A stretch of 35,808 nt of DNA from Myxococcales bacterium UBA5297 (GCA_002408385.1 DHSB01000176.1:1-35808); one strand, 5' to 3'. Positions 17,567 through 25,789 are shown, counted from the stretch's first letter. Notes: generated by a model not told the origin, from the sequence alone. Made by a program: numbers and translations.

Positions 17567-18588
17567 CGCCGCGCCTCGTTCCCGACGTCGGCTGGCGCCG
17601 GAGAGCAGAGCCTTCGCGCGAGCTCGGGCAGATCGACGCACCAGTACTCGGGCGGCCGGGCGGTGCGGCACGAGAGCACCCTCTCGCTCCATCGTTCGGG
17701 AATCGCCCGCGCGCCGTGAACCGCGCCGGCCAGCGCACCGGCGATGCAGGCGTTGGTGTCGGTATCGCCGCCCGGGGCGACGGTCGCGACCACCGCCTCC
17801 TCGAGGCTCTTCGAGCGCAGGAGCTGATGGAAGGCGTTCTGCAGTGCGATGCGCACCCAGCCCATCTTGGCCTGGAAATCGGCGGGGGCGGCCTCGGCAG
17901 CCGACTCGAGCGCTGTCAGCGCCGGCGCAGCGAGCGGCTCCTCGCGCGCGATTCGCAGCGCCTCGCCATAGACCTCGGTCGCCGAGGCTCCGGTCCTCAC
18001 GGCGAAGCCGACGGCACAGGCGAAGACCGCGCAGGCCGCCTGGCAGAGAGGATGCGGGTGGCTCAGGCGCGAGTCGCGCGCCGCCAGCGTCGCCAGCTCG
18101 CGCGCGCCCAGCCTCCAGCCGAACACGCCAAGCGGGCTGATGCGCATCAGCGAGCCGTTGGCCTGGCTCGAAGGATTCGCCGCGCTCTCGAGCACGGCGG
18201 CCAGAGCGCTGCTGCTGCTGCAGATGCCCGCGGAGAAGGCGCAGCGGGTGGTCCCGCCGATGTCGAAAGGGTCCGAGCGCAACCAGCGGACGTAGCCGGC
18301 GGCGACCTCGTCCGGATCGTAGCGGCCGCGGCCGGCGAGGCTTCGGGCGAGCGCGAGCGCCAGCTCGGTGTCGTCGGTGACCTGGCCGGGCTCGACCGAA
18401 AACGGGCCGCCGCCGACGATCTCCCTCAGGCCCCGCGGGTAACGCTCGGCGATGGCCTGGCGCGACCTGAACTCGACCGTGGTGCCCAGCGCGTCGCCGG
18501 CCGCCTGGCCGAGCAAGGCTCCGAGCGCGCGGTCGAGAACCGCCGTGGTGTCGTGCTGCGGAGTCGCCGCTTCGTCGAGCATTCCCAT
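17563..18588 (-). CDS. ADP-ribosylglycohydrolase (DraG family)
   Basis: A 341-residue hydrolase expected to remove ADP-ribose from proteins or small molecules using two Mg2+ ions. The family motifs are complete: GQAAGDALGTTVEF (about 28-40), the metal motif VTDDTE (Thr71, Asp72, Asp73), SLMRISPLG in the middle, and GGDTDTNACIAGALAGAVHG near the C-terminus. The fold is all-helical and cytoplasmic. GGGGAG lies five bases before the ATG. It is the first gene of a two-gene operon with the frameshifted phosphoesterase. No ADP-ribosyltransferase is seen nearby, so the target cannot be inferred. Confidence 0.92.
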   Translation of the reverse strand: MGMLDEAATPQHDTTAVLDRALGALLGQAAGDALGTTVEFRSRQAIAERYPRGLREIVGGGPFSVEPGQVTDDTELALALARSLAGRGRYDPDEVAAGYVRWLRSDPFDIGGTTRCAFSAGICSSSSALAAVLESAANPSSQANGSLMRISPLGVFGWRLGARELATLAARDSRLSHPHPLCQAACAVFACAVGFAVRTGASATEVYGEALRIAREEPLAAPALTALESAAEAAPADFQAKMGWVRIALQNAFHQLLRSKSLEEAVVATVAPGGDTDTNACIAGALAGAVHGARAIPERWSERVLSCRTARPPEYWCVDLPELARRLCSPAPADVGNEARR

Positions 18589-18744
18589 GTCATCTCCCCT
18601 GGCGCGTCCGTGGCGGAGCGCATCATCTGGACGCGGGCGAGCTTATCGGCCTGACGGACGCTGACCGGGCGGGGCGGGCGGATGCGACAAGGGCGTCGGG
18701 CAGAAGCCGTGTCTGTGGGGTGCGTAGGCTCGCTTGCGACGAGG

Positions 18745-18758
18745 TGAACAGATGTTCC
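18745..18758. promoter_or_regulatory. LexA-box-like palindrome before the DUF1232 gene
   Basis: TGAACAGATGTTCC holds the inverted repeat GAACA/TGTTC. It fits 13 of 14 positions of the Gram-positive-type SOS box CGAACRNRYGTTYC. It lies 32 bases before the ATG at 18790, where a repressor could block transcription. Deltaproteobacterial LexA boxes differ between lineages, so this may be chance. Confidence 0.3.
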
Positions 18759-18789
18759 GTGGTCGCGTTCGCCTTGAAGGAGGTTTGCC

Positions 18790-19125
18790 ATGCCGTCCTA
18801 CGCCCGCTGCTATTCGCCGACCAAGCTCGCGCTGAAATGCCGTCGAGCCGCCAAGACCGCAGGCCGCGAGGTCCTCGAGCCGGCCTTGAGCTTTCATTTC
18901 GCGCTCGAGGGCAAGCAAACCCCTGCCTGGGCGCAGGCCATCATCTTGAGCGCGCTCGGCTATTTCATCTTCCCCGCCGACGTCGTCCCCGACATCATCC
19001 CCGGGGTCGGCTACGGCGATGATCTGGGCGTCCTTTCCGGCGCGCTCGCCGCGGTCCGCACTTTCGTCGACCCCGAAGCGAGGCGCAGGGCGAAGGAGCG
19101 ACTGCGCGAGATGAACCTCGGATAG
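18790..19125 (+). CDS. DUF1232 (YkvA-like) membrane protein
   Basis: A 111-residue small protein carrying the DUF1232 signature in residues 50-90: ALGYFIFPADVVPDIIPG, then GYGDDLGVL. It has one hydrophobic hairpin (IILSALGYFIFPADVVPDIIP) and a basic N-terminal half. The function of the family is unknown. GGAGG seven bases before the ATG supports the start. A palindrome resembling a LexA box lies 32 bases upstream. A divergent gene (ADP-ribosylglycohydrolase) starts on the other side of the 201-base gap. Confidence 0.88.
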   Translation: MPSYARCYSPTKLALKCRRAAKTAGREVLEPALSFHFALEGKQTPAWAQAIILSALGYFIFPADVVPDIIPGVGYGDDLGVLSGALAAVRTFVDPEARRRAKERLREMNLG

Positions 19126-19264
19126 CGGGCCTTTTGCCGGCGCGCTCTGAGTCGTCGTCGCGGCTGGGGGCCGCGCGCCCGCGGCTCTCGAGAGTGAGCG
19201 CAAACACCAGTAGCCGCAATCAATCCTGCGCCCGAAAATCCTCCGCCGATCTAGACTCGGGCGC

Positions 19265-20290
19265 ATGAATCCCGAACCTGCAAAAAGACCACCCGAAGAG
19301 CGCTTGCTTCGACTCGCGGCCTGGTTGCTGCTCCAGCGCACGCCGGTGACGTTTGCCGACATTCGGGTCCAGTTCCCCGCTGACTATGGAGGCAGCTTCG
19401 AGGCGTGCGACAAGCGGTGGACCCGCGACAAGCAGTCCTTGCAGGAGGCGGGAGTTCCCATCCAGTTCGTCGCCGGCGACAGCGAGCGTCCCGAAGGCTA
19501 TCTAGTCGACCCGCACGGCTATTACCTGTCGTCGCTGAAGCTGTCGCCCGAGGAGCTCGCAGTCCTCTGGACTGCCGGTCAGGCCGCGGTGCGCATGGGC
19601 GGCTATCCCTGGCGAGGCGAGCTCGTCTCGGCCCTGCGCAAGCTGCAGGTGGTCGCCGGCGCGCCCGATTCCCCGCGTCGACCGCTGCCGCAGGTCAACC
19701 ACGGAGCGGCTGCCCGTGAGCAATCGCGCTGGATGGAGCAGATCGGGGTCGCCGTGCGGCAGCGCAAACGCGTTTCGCTTCGCTACTACGTTCCGGCGCG
19801 AGACGAGCAGACCGAGCGCGAGGTCGACGTCTACGGGCTCGCCTGGCGACGTGGCGTCTGGCTATTTGCCGGCCATTGCCACCTGCGCCAAGGAATTCGG
19901 GTCTTCTACCTGACGCGCCTGCGGGCCCTGAAGGTCAACGCGAAGGAGCCCTCGAAACCCGATTACGAGATCCCCGCCGATTTCAACGTGCGCGCTTATT
20001 CGGCGCAGCAACCCTGGGATTATTGGATTCATGCCGAGCAAGAGGCCTGCGTGCGCTTGCGAGGCGGCCTGGCGGGACTGGCCTCATCGCTGCTGCCCGG
20101 CGCGCGTATCGAGGAGCAGAGCCCCGACAGCGTGCTGGCGAGGCTGACGGTGAGGGACCTCGATGCGCTGGTGCGCTACGCCCTGTCGCTCGGACCGGAG
20201 GCCGAAATCGTCGCGCCCGAGCAAGGGCGCGAGCGTGCCCGGCAGATGCTCGGAAGGCTCCAGACCTCGGTCGAAGGAGGTGCGCGGTGA
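19265..20290 (+). CDS. WYL-domain transcription regulator, first of a pair
   Basis: A 341-residue regulator. An N-terminal winged helix-turn-helix (about 12-85; ERLLRLAAWLLLQRTPVTFADI is the first part) is followed by a WYL-type ligand-sensing domain (about 150-240; VSLRYYVPARDEQTEREVDVYGLAWRRG in two parts, then LFAGHCHLR and YLTRLRAL), and a WCX-like C-terminal extension. The arrangement resembles PafB/PafC pairs, which act as DNA-damage activators in actinobacteria; that role is only an analogy here. No ribosome site precedes the ATG. A TAGACT hexamer at 19252-19257 would put transcription near the start codon, so a leaderless mRNA is possible. It overlaps the next gene by four bases. Confidence 0.85.
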   Translation: MNPEPAKRPPEERLLRLAAWLLLQRTPVTFADIRVQFPADYGGSFEACDKRWTRDKQSLQEAGVPIQFVAGDSERPEGYLVDPHGYYLSSLKLSPEELAVLWTAGQAAVRMGGYPWRGELVSALRKLQVVAGAPDSPRRPLPQVNHGAAAREQSRWMEQIGVAVRQRKRVSLRYYVPARDEQTEREVDVYGLAWRRGVWLFAGHCHLRQGIRVFYLTRLRALKVNAKEPSKPDYEIPADFNVRAYSAQQPWDYWIHAEQEACVRLRGGLAGLASSLLPGARIEEQSPDSVLARLTVRDLDALVRYALSLGPEAEIVAPEQGRERARQMLGRLQTSVEGGAR

Positions 20291-21234
20291 GCGGCAATCT
20301 CGTCTCGCGGGTCAAGCGGCTGCTCGTCCTCATCCCCTTCGTCGCCCGGCGGCGCGAAGGGGTGCCGGTCGCCGAGGTCATGGAGTTTGCCGGGTATGCC
20401 TCGGAGGCCGAGCTGTTCGGGGACATCGAGCTCGCGAAGATGATCGGGGTGCCGCCGGAGGCGCCCGACGACTTCGTCGAAATCTACCTCGATTGCGGTC
20501 GGATCTTCGTGGCGCTGCCCCTGGTGTTCGGCAAGCCGCCGCGGTTGTCGGTGGTCGAGGGCGCGTCGCTCCTGGTGGCGGCCGAGGCGCTGCGCGAGCA
20601 CTCCGGCGAGACGCTCGAGCACGCGCTCGCCAAGCTGCGCTCGGCGATGCCGCCGGGCTGCGCCGAGTCGGCCGAGCAGCTCGCCCGCTGCGCAGCGCTC
20701 GAGACTGGGCCTGCGCCCCGCTGGCACGCCGAGCTGAACGAGGCGATCGCGCAGCGACGCGAGGTGGAGCTCGACTACTGGGCGCTGAGCAGGGGGGAGG
20801 CGGCGGCTCGCCGCGTCGAGCCGCGCGCGCTCATCCTTCACCACGGCCATTGGTATCTCGCCGCCGACGTCGTCGGGCTGGGCGAGGAGCACCTGTACCG
20901 GCTCGACCGGATATCCGGTGTGCGCCTCGGCGAACGAAGCTTCGACCCGAAGCCGCCGACGGCGAGTGAGCGGTTCTGGCGCGGGCCCGAGGCCGATCTG
21001 GAGATCGAGGTGCGCTTCTCGGAGGCGATCGCCGGTTTGGTAGTCGACACCTACGGCGAGCTCGCGCGGCGCAATTCCGACGGCTCGGTCACGGTGGTCA
21101 CCAAGGTCGTCGGCGAGGCGTACGCGCTGAGCTGGGTGCTCGGGTTCGGAGGCGAGGCGCAGGTCGTGCGGCCCGATTCGTTGAGGCAAAGGCTCGCCGG
21201 GCGGGTCGAGGAGCTGTCGCGCGTCTATTCGTGA
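20287..21234 (+). CDS. WYL-domain transcription regulator, second of a pair
   Basis: A 315-residue partner of the preceding regulator. The GTG at 20287 sits in a GTGA overlap with its stop and has AAGGAGG six bases before it. The N-terminal part (RVKRLLVLIPFVARRREGV) is a divergent helix-turn-helix. The WYL domain (about 150-225) carries the clear motif HWYLAADVVG and RLDRISGVRLG. The C-terminal WCX region follows. As in PafB/PafC the two proteins probably form a heterodimer. The pair is 3 kb upstream of the CRISPR operon with three unrelated genes between, so control of that operon is possible but not shown. Confidence 0.87.
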   Translation: MSGNLVSRVKRLLVLIPFVARRREGVPVAEVMEFAGYASEAELFGDIELAKMIGVPPEAPDDFVEIYLDCGRIFVALPLVFGKPPRLSVVEGASLLVAAEALREHSGETLEHALAKLRSAMPPGCAESAEQLARCAALETGPAPRWHAELNEAIAQRREVELDYWALSRGEAAARRVEPRALILHHGHWYLAADVVGLGEEHLYRLDRISGVRLGERSFDPKPPTASERFWRGPEADLEIEVRFSEAIAGLVVDTYGELARRNSDGSVTVVTKVVGEAYALSWVLGFGGEAQVVRPDSLRQRLAGRVEELSRVYS

Positions 21235-21642
21235 GCTGAATTGGAATCATTACCGGGCCCGGTGCGCGGGAGCAAGGCGCCGACGCGGCAAAGGCTCTGC
21301 CGTGAATGGCGCGCACCGTTGCCGCCACCGGGCACATCGCTCACGGCATGCATCGCCGAGCGCGGAAACCGCTTTGGCGAATTTCGGCGGAAATCTTGCC
21401 GAATACCCTGCGCCTTGGCCGCGATAGGCGAGCCGGGGCGGGCGCGTACGCGTGCTCATGGATGTCGCGCACCCCGGTGCGGCTCGCTCGACTCTCCCCC
21501 CCGGGGTGGTATGTGCAATGCAATCCGAAGCGGCGCGCGAGCGGTCAGTGCGAGCCCGAAACGAGAAGGTCGGCTGAAAAGGTCAGCCCCGCGACTCGCC
21601 TTTGGCCCCTCTCTGCAAGCGAATCTGAGCAGGGGAGATACC
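21235..21642. other. Intergenic stretch before the outer-membrane-like gene
   Basis: No supported gene. It contains an imperfect dyad around 21375-21400 (GGCGAATTTCGG against CGGAAATCTTGCC) and a small stem GGCTG/CAGCC near 21573-21590. These could be operator or leader elements for the gene at 21643, but the support is weak. Confidence 0.35.
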
Positions 21643-22191
21643 ATGAATTCATCGGCATTCGTTGCAGCTTCGCTGGCCTTTCTGACCGCGGGCGCCGCTT
21701 GGGCACAGGAGCCGGCGACCGGGCAGATTCCGGACCCCCGCGACAGCGCGCAGGAGCGGCGCTTCGACATCCGCCTTGGGACGGGGGCGCCGATGATGGT
21801 GTCGTTGTCGATCGCGGGCCGTCCTTTCGAAGGGCCTTTGACCGTGGATGGAGGCTTGTGGGTCTTTGCCTTCATGCAGGGCGGATACGCGCGCGTGGGC
21901 TGGACGATTGGGCTCGCGGACTATCGCGACGGCGCGGGCAGGGGCTCGACACTCGAGTTGACGCCGATGGTCGGCGCGCTCTCGGGGATCGTCGCGGCCG
22001 GCACCGACCAGGTCGAGCACTTCATCGTCCCCGAGGCGGTGGTGAGTTTTGACTGGACTTGGTGGTTTTCCAACCACATCGGATTGGGGGCGACCTTGAC
22101 GCTCGGGGGGATCTTCACCGGTGCGTACATCGACGAGATCGATATCCCAGCCTTTCCCGATGCGCGGCTGGCCGTCGGGGTGAGCTTCTAA
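21643..22191 (+). CDS. Small predicted outer-membrane beta-barrel protein
   Basis: A 182-residue exported protein. AGGGGAG five bases upstream fixes the ATG. A signal peptide (SSAFVAASLAFLTAGAAWA, cleavage before QEP) is followed by alternating amphipathic strands (MMVSLSIAGRPF, LWVFAFMQGGYARVGWTIGLADY, LELTPMVGALSGIVAAG, IGLGATLTLGGIFTGAYI). It ends in Phe (LAVGVSF), as many barrel proteins recognised by the Bam machinery do. It has no close match to a named porin family that I recognise. Its length would suit an eight-stranded barrel. Confidence 0.7.
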   Translation: MNSSAFVAASLAFLTAGAAWAQEPATGQIPDPRDSAQERRFDIRLGTGAPMMVSLSIAGRPFEGPLTVDGGLWVFAFMQGGYARVGWTIGLADYRDGAGRGSTLELTPMVGALSGIVAAGTDQVEHFIVPEAVVSFDWTWWFSNHIGLGATLTLGGIFTGAYIDEIDIPAFPDARLAVGVSF

Positions 22192-22477
22192 GGCACGAGC
22201 CCATCGCGGCGTCGGGCCGAAAGCAGCTCTAGCTCGGGTTCGCCTTCTGGCAAGCAACTCGGGCGCACCCCCGGTCATCCCGAGCGTAGAGGCGACCAGC
22301 GGCTGCGTTGCCGCGCGGCAACTGGACTCTCCGCCGGCGAAAGTGGACCAAATCAAGGCCGGCGGCGAAGGGCGCGAAGCGGCGTTGGCGTCCGGCGCGC
22401 CGGCAAAGTGTCAGATCCTCCTCGTCATGGTCGTCGATACCGGTGACCGCAATTGGATGCCGGGACCGGAGGCGCAC

Positions 22478-23134
22478 ATGACCGCTGAAGCGGCACGCAA
22501 CGCATTTGAAACACATTTGCGCGGGGTCGGTTTCTCGGCTGCGATGGGCGCGGCCGGTTCGGTGATTCGCGACCTCGGCGAGGGTGAGCGGGACGGCGGG
22601 AAGATCGCGGGCCGCGCGGCTGGAGCGGCCGCCGCCGGCGCGGCGAGAAACGCCACGGGCCGTGTGGTCGAGCGCGGAATCGAATCGGTCGTCATCAAGG
22701 CGGCCGGCGAGGCGGGCGCGGGCGTTGCCAAGAATGCGGCCAAGGGAGTCGCGAAGAAGGCCGCAAAAGGCGTCGCCAAGGGCGTCGCGGAGGATGCGGC
22801 CAAGATGGCCGGCAAAGAGGTGGCGAAGCGAGGCGTCTCGGCGGCAGCCCGCTCGGCGCTGCGCTCGAACGTTGTTTCCTCGGTCGCTTTCCTGTTCGTC
22901 GATCAATCCGCCGACACGGTGCGCCTGGCGGCTGGCTCCATCGACGGCGCCGAGTATCGGGCGCGCACCGGCGAGAATGTCGGGGGCGCGGTCGGGAGCG
23001 CCGGAGGCACCGCGCTTGGCGCCGCCATCGGGACCGCGCTCTTCCCCGGGGTGGGCACCGCGGTCGGCGCGCTGCTCGGCGGACTCCTCGGGGGCATGGG
23101 GGGCGGGGTTGCCGGGCGTGAACTCGCGGAGTAG
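22478..23134 (+). CDS. Lys/Ala-rich glycine-zipper protein of unknown function
   Basis: A 218-residue protein with unusual composition; GGAGG six bases upstream selects this ATG. After a short ordinary start (about 1-40), residues about 50-120 form a Gly/Ala/Lys-rich amphipathic stretch with repeated AAKGVAKKAAKGVAKG-like units. A hydrophobic segment (NVVSSVAFLFVDQSADTVRL) and a long glycine zipper (about 165-212; GGAVGSAGG, TALGAAIG, VGALLGGLLGGMGGG) follow. Glycine zippers are known in pore-forming or membrane-inserting proteins and in peptidoglycan-associated lipoproteins. There is no signal peptide. I do not recognise the family. The neighbouring thioredoxin also has a Lys/Ala repeat tail. 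Confidence 0.7.
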   Translation: MTAEAARNAFETHLRGVGFSAAMGAAGSVIRDLGEGERDGGKIAGRAAGAAAAGAARNATGRVVERGIESVVIKAAGEAGAGVAKNAAKGVAKKAAKGVAKGVAEDAAKMAGKEVAKRGVSAAARSALRSNVVSSVAFLFVDQSADTVRLAAGSIDGAEYRARTGENVGGAVGSAGGTALGAAIGTALFPGVGTAVGALLGGLLGGMGGGVAGRELAE

Positions 23135-23397
23135 TGGCGGCGCCCGCGAATCGCCGCCTCGGCCTCGCGCCAGGTGCGTCCCCTCGCTCGACCGATTCGC
23201 ATCGGGGCGCCAGAGGGCGCCGTCTGGCGGAAGCGGCCGGCGCGGCTGAGCCGCGGACCATGTCCGTGTGCCGAAATAGGTTCTGCCGCGTGTGAAGCGA
23301 CAGCAGCTTGCAGGCCTGAAACCGGTGTCTTGGCATTCCAGCGATAGCTCACCAGAAGCCGCGGAAGCGGTGCCAATAACGAGGAAAGGAGCAGGGC

Positions 23398-23802
23398 ATG
23401 AAAGCAACGCTCATCTCGACGACGTGGTGCGGGCCGTGCCGCGAATTCAAGAAGGTGATCAAGAAGTACGAGGAGAAGCATCCGGACGATCCCGCTTTCG
23501 CCATCGTCGACGGCGACAGCAAGGAGGGTGGGGCGCTGCTCGAGAAGCATGACTCCGACGGCATCCCGACGCTGGTGATCACCGAGGGCGAGAAGGTGCT
23601 GCATGTCGAGGTCGGGGGCTTGAGACTCGCCGAGCTCGAGAGGCTGATGGAGAGGTGCCGGCGAAAGGCGGAGGAATGGCTGGCGGGGAAGGTGGCGAAG
23701 AAGGCGGGGGCGAAGAAGGCGGGGGCGAAGAAGGCGGCCGCGAAGAAGAGCGGGGCGAAGAGGGCCGGCGCGCGAAAGGCGGGGGCGCGGAAGGCGGGGT
23801 GA
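23398..23802 (+). CDS. Thioredoxin-like protein with a Lys/Ala repeat tail
   Basis: A 134-residue redox protein. The thioredoxin fold occupies residues 1-88, with the active site TWCGPC (Cys11 and Cys14) close to the N-terminus and the cis-Pro segment GIPTLVI. The tail from about residue 97 is a five-residue repeat (AKKAG and variants) ending at the stop, encoded by seven 15-base tandem repeats. Such tails resemble histone H1-like proteins and could bind DNA, RNA or acidic surfaces; this is inference. AAGGAG lies seven bases before the ATG. The fold is minimal: it begins almost at the active-site strand. Confidence 0.85.
   Translation: MKATLISTTWCGPCREFKKVIKKYEEKHPDDPAFAIVDGDSKEGGALLEKHDSDGIPTLVITEGEKVLHVEVGGLRLAELERLMERCRRKAEEWLAGKVAKKAGAKKAGAKKAAAKKSGAKRAGARKAGARKAG
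23695..23799 (+). repeat. Seven 15-base tandem repeats
   Basis: The unit GCGAAGAAGGCGGGG is exact at 23695-23709 and 23710-23724, then diverges over five more copies up to 23799. It is in frame, encodes the AKKAG-type tail of the thioredoxin and stops directly at the TGA codon. Copy number is likely to vary by slippage. Confidence 0.9.
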
Positions 23803-24149
23803 GTGGCGAGTGTTTCGAGCTGTGTCTCGCCTTGCCGGCGAGAACCCCCGGAAGCGTCCTCGGCGGCGCCGGAGCCACGGCGCTCCGCGCTGTGCCCGCG
23901 GCTTGGCACCGCGTCGGAGGCATCTTCGGCGGGAATGCTCGGCTGGATGGCGGGGCGCAAGCCTAGGGAATGGTCGCAGAAGTACGGCAACGCGGAACCA
24001 TGTGTGTGTGAAGTGTAGAGATGGCGGCCCGATCTCTCAGGCGCATGTAGTCCAAGGTGTCCAATTGGCCGCATGGTTGAGAACCGTAAAAAACCGATAG
24101 ACCTGAGAGCGGCGATGCGGTAGCAGATCGGTAACTTGAGGAGGGGACG
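23803..24149 (+). other. Leader region upstream of the CRISPR-Cas operon
   Basis: No gene is supported in 23803-24149. The last part is richer in A/T than its surroundings (CCGTAAAAAACCGATAG near 24084-24100). An 8-base inverted repeat, CTCTCAGG (24034-24041) with CCTGAGAG (24102-24109), encloses it. A TTGAGA hexamer at 24077 is a possible -35 but has no good -10. The promoter of the cas operon most likely lies here. No CRISPR repeats are present. Confidence 0.4.
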
Positions 24150-24302
24150 ATGGCACGCATCTCTGGTCTCCGTCGCGCGCACGCAACATGGCTGTGCGAT
24201 AGGCCTGATGCGGGGCGAAACGCGGGTGGCTCCCCTTGGAAAGCCCGCATGAGAGGCGCTAATCCGCCGGGAGGAACCGGGTGCGCAATTGCCTTGCAAT
24301 AG
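24150..24302 (+). CDS. Possible 50-residue leader ORF overlapping cas10
   Basis: A short frame with a very strong ribosome site (GAGGAGGGG four bases before the ATG). It runs 50 codons and ends at TAG 24300-24302, inside the first codons of cas10, so translation could be coupled. The peptide starts MARISGLRRAHATWLCD and is Arg/Gly-rich with two Trp and two Cys residues; no family is recognised. A stem ATGCGGG (24208-24214) with CCCGCAT (24244-24250) lies within it. It could be a true small protein, a regulatory leader, or chance. Confidence 0.35.
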   Translation: MARISGLRRAHATWLCDRPDAGRNAGGSPWKARMRGANPPGGTGCAIALQ

Positions 24303-25789
24303 TTGATTTTCCTTCGGTCAAGAAGTTCGTATTCGGAACCGACCGGGCCAGGGAGATTCGAGGAGCCAGCGCTCTGCTCGAGCGGCTCAACGTCGTCGAT
24401 CTGCCTCGGTCTCTCGAGAAGGAATTCGAGGGGCGAATTCGACCGGTGTTCTTTAGTGGAGGCGCAGGCCTCTTCACCGTCGAATCGGCTACTCCCGCGG
24501 AACTCGATGCTGCTCTCGAGAGGATTGACGACAAGATCCATTCGGCTTCGGCCGGTGGGCTGCACCTCGATTGGAGCGTCGTTGAACTCGGTACGGGCGC
24601 AGAGGCCTTTGCTGCGGCGAACCGGCGCGCCCACATCCTCCTGGCCGGGAGGAAGGGGATCGCGAAGCGACCCCGTCCGCGGGAGAGGCTGGGCGTTTTC
24701 GACGAGTGCCACTCGTGTTCGTCGCCCGGGGTGTCGGTTCGGTGGACCGAGGACGGGCAGGAAGAGTGGATATGCGGAACCTGCAAGGCGAAGCGCGACA
24801 ACCGCCGCGAGGGTAGGTCTTGGCGCGACCTCGCCGAGAGGCTCGGGCTGCAGGGCCACCCGGAGGAGCATCGTCCGGACGACTTCTCCTGGCTCGCTGC
24901 GAGGAGCATCCGCAAGGGCTACGCGGGCCTCGTCTACATGGATGGTGACGCGATGGGGCGTGTCATCAAGAGCATCGCTCACCCCGATCACTATCGCGTG
25001 TTCTCGAAGGTCGTGGACGAGAGTCTGCGTGCGGCCGTGGGCAAGGTGATCGGCGCCTATCGGGAGAAATGGCGGAATCGGCGCGAGGATCGGTTGCCGG
25101 CCGACGTGCTGCTTCTGGGCGGCGACGACTTGGTGATGGTGACAACGGCCGACTTGGCGCTTCCGATGGCCATCGGCATCAGCGCCGAGTTCCGGAGCGC
25201 CACTGCGAGCGAGTTCTCGGCCAAGGGAATGAAGATCGAAGGCCTCGACCAGAAGGGGCTTACGGTTTCTGCGGGTGTGGCGTTCTTCAAAGACCGGCAG
25301 CCCTTCCGCGTCGTGCTCGAGCAGGCGGAATCCCTCCTGCGAAGCGCGAAAAGGGCGCGAGCCGAGGCCAAGGCGGACGAAGGATTCGTCGATTTCGCAG
25401 ACGTGAGCCAAAGTCGATTCGTGGCGCTCGAAGACGTCCGTCGCATCGGTCAGGGGATAGGCAGCGGCACGGAACTGACCTGCTGGCCGCGCTCGGCGTC
25501 GCGGGCGGAGGCGTTCCTCGAGTCGGCGCGGTCGGTCGTCGAGGCAGGGGTGACGAAGGGGCGCATCAACCAGCTCGCCGCGGTGGCGGGACGTCAACTG
25601 AACGCAGGGTTCGAGACAAGGCGGCTGATCGCGCGCGCCAAGCGCGCAGAGCAGCGCGAGGCGCTTCTCCGCTTCTTCGAGTCGAACGGGATGGGCGAGA
25701 ACCCTCCGTGGGCATTCGAGGGACGAATCCGCCGCACCGCCATCGCCGACCTGGCCACGCTATTCCCTCATCTGGAGGCGAATCCGTGA
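24281..25789 (+). CDS. cas10: Cas10, HD-less, type III-D
   Basis: Large subunit of the type III effector, 502 residues. The GTG at 24281 has GGAGGA five bases upstream. The protein starts directly in the first palm domain (IVDFPSVKKFVFGTDRAREI and RGASALLERL), so the N-terminal HD DNase domain of Csm-type Cas10 is absent, as is usual in subtype III-D. A zinc ribbon is visible (Cys143, Cys146, Cys165, Cys168). The second palm has VYMDGDAMG (219-226) and an intact GGDD (280-283), so cyclic oligoadenylate synthesis on target-RNA binding is expected. A helical C-terminal domain follows. The stop overlaps the next gene's GTG. No cyclic-oligoadenylate-sensing effector is in the window. Confidence 0.95.
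   Translation: MRNCLAIVDFPSVKKFVFGTDRAREIRGASALLERLNVVDLPRSLEKEFEGRIRPVFFSGGAGLFTVESATPAELDAALERIDDKIHSASAGGLHLDWSVVELGTGAEAFAAANRRAHILLAGRKGIAKRPRPRERLGVFDECHSCSSPGVSVRWTEDGQEEWICGTCKAKRDNRREGRSWRDLAERLGLQGHPEEHRPDDFSWLAARSIRKGYAGLVYMDGDAMGRVIKSIAHPDHYRVFSKVVDESLRAAVGKVIGAYREKWRNRREDRLPADVLLLGGDDLVMVTTADLALPMAIGISAEFRSATASEFSAKGMKIEGLDQKGLTVSAGVAFFKDRQPFRVVLEQAESLLRSAKRARAEAKADEGFVDFADVSQSRFVALEDVRRIGQGIGSGTELTCWPRSASRAEAFLESARSVVEAGVTKGRINQLAAVAGRQLNAGFETRRLIARAKRAEQREALLRFFESNGMGENPPWAFEGRIRRTAIADLATLFPHLEANP

Noticed and set aside
17563..18588. ADP-ribosylglycohydrolase as a toxin-antitoxin (DarTG-like) antidote
   Set aside because: It is of the DraG fold rather than a macrodomain, and its operon partner is a phosphoesterase, not an ADP-ribosyltransferase.
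23695..23799. 15-base tandem repeats as a CRISPR-like element
   Set aside because: The units are contiguous without spacers, in frame, and encode the thioredoxin tail.
23803..24280. Possible CRISPR array in the leader of the cas operon
   Set aside because: No direct repeat with regular spacing is present; only an 8-base inverted repeat and a hairpin.
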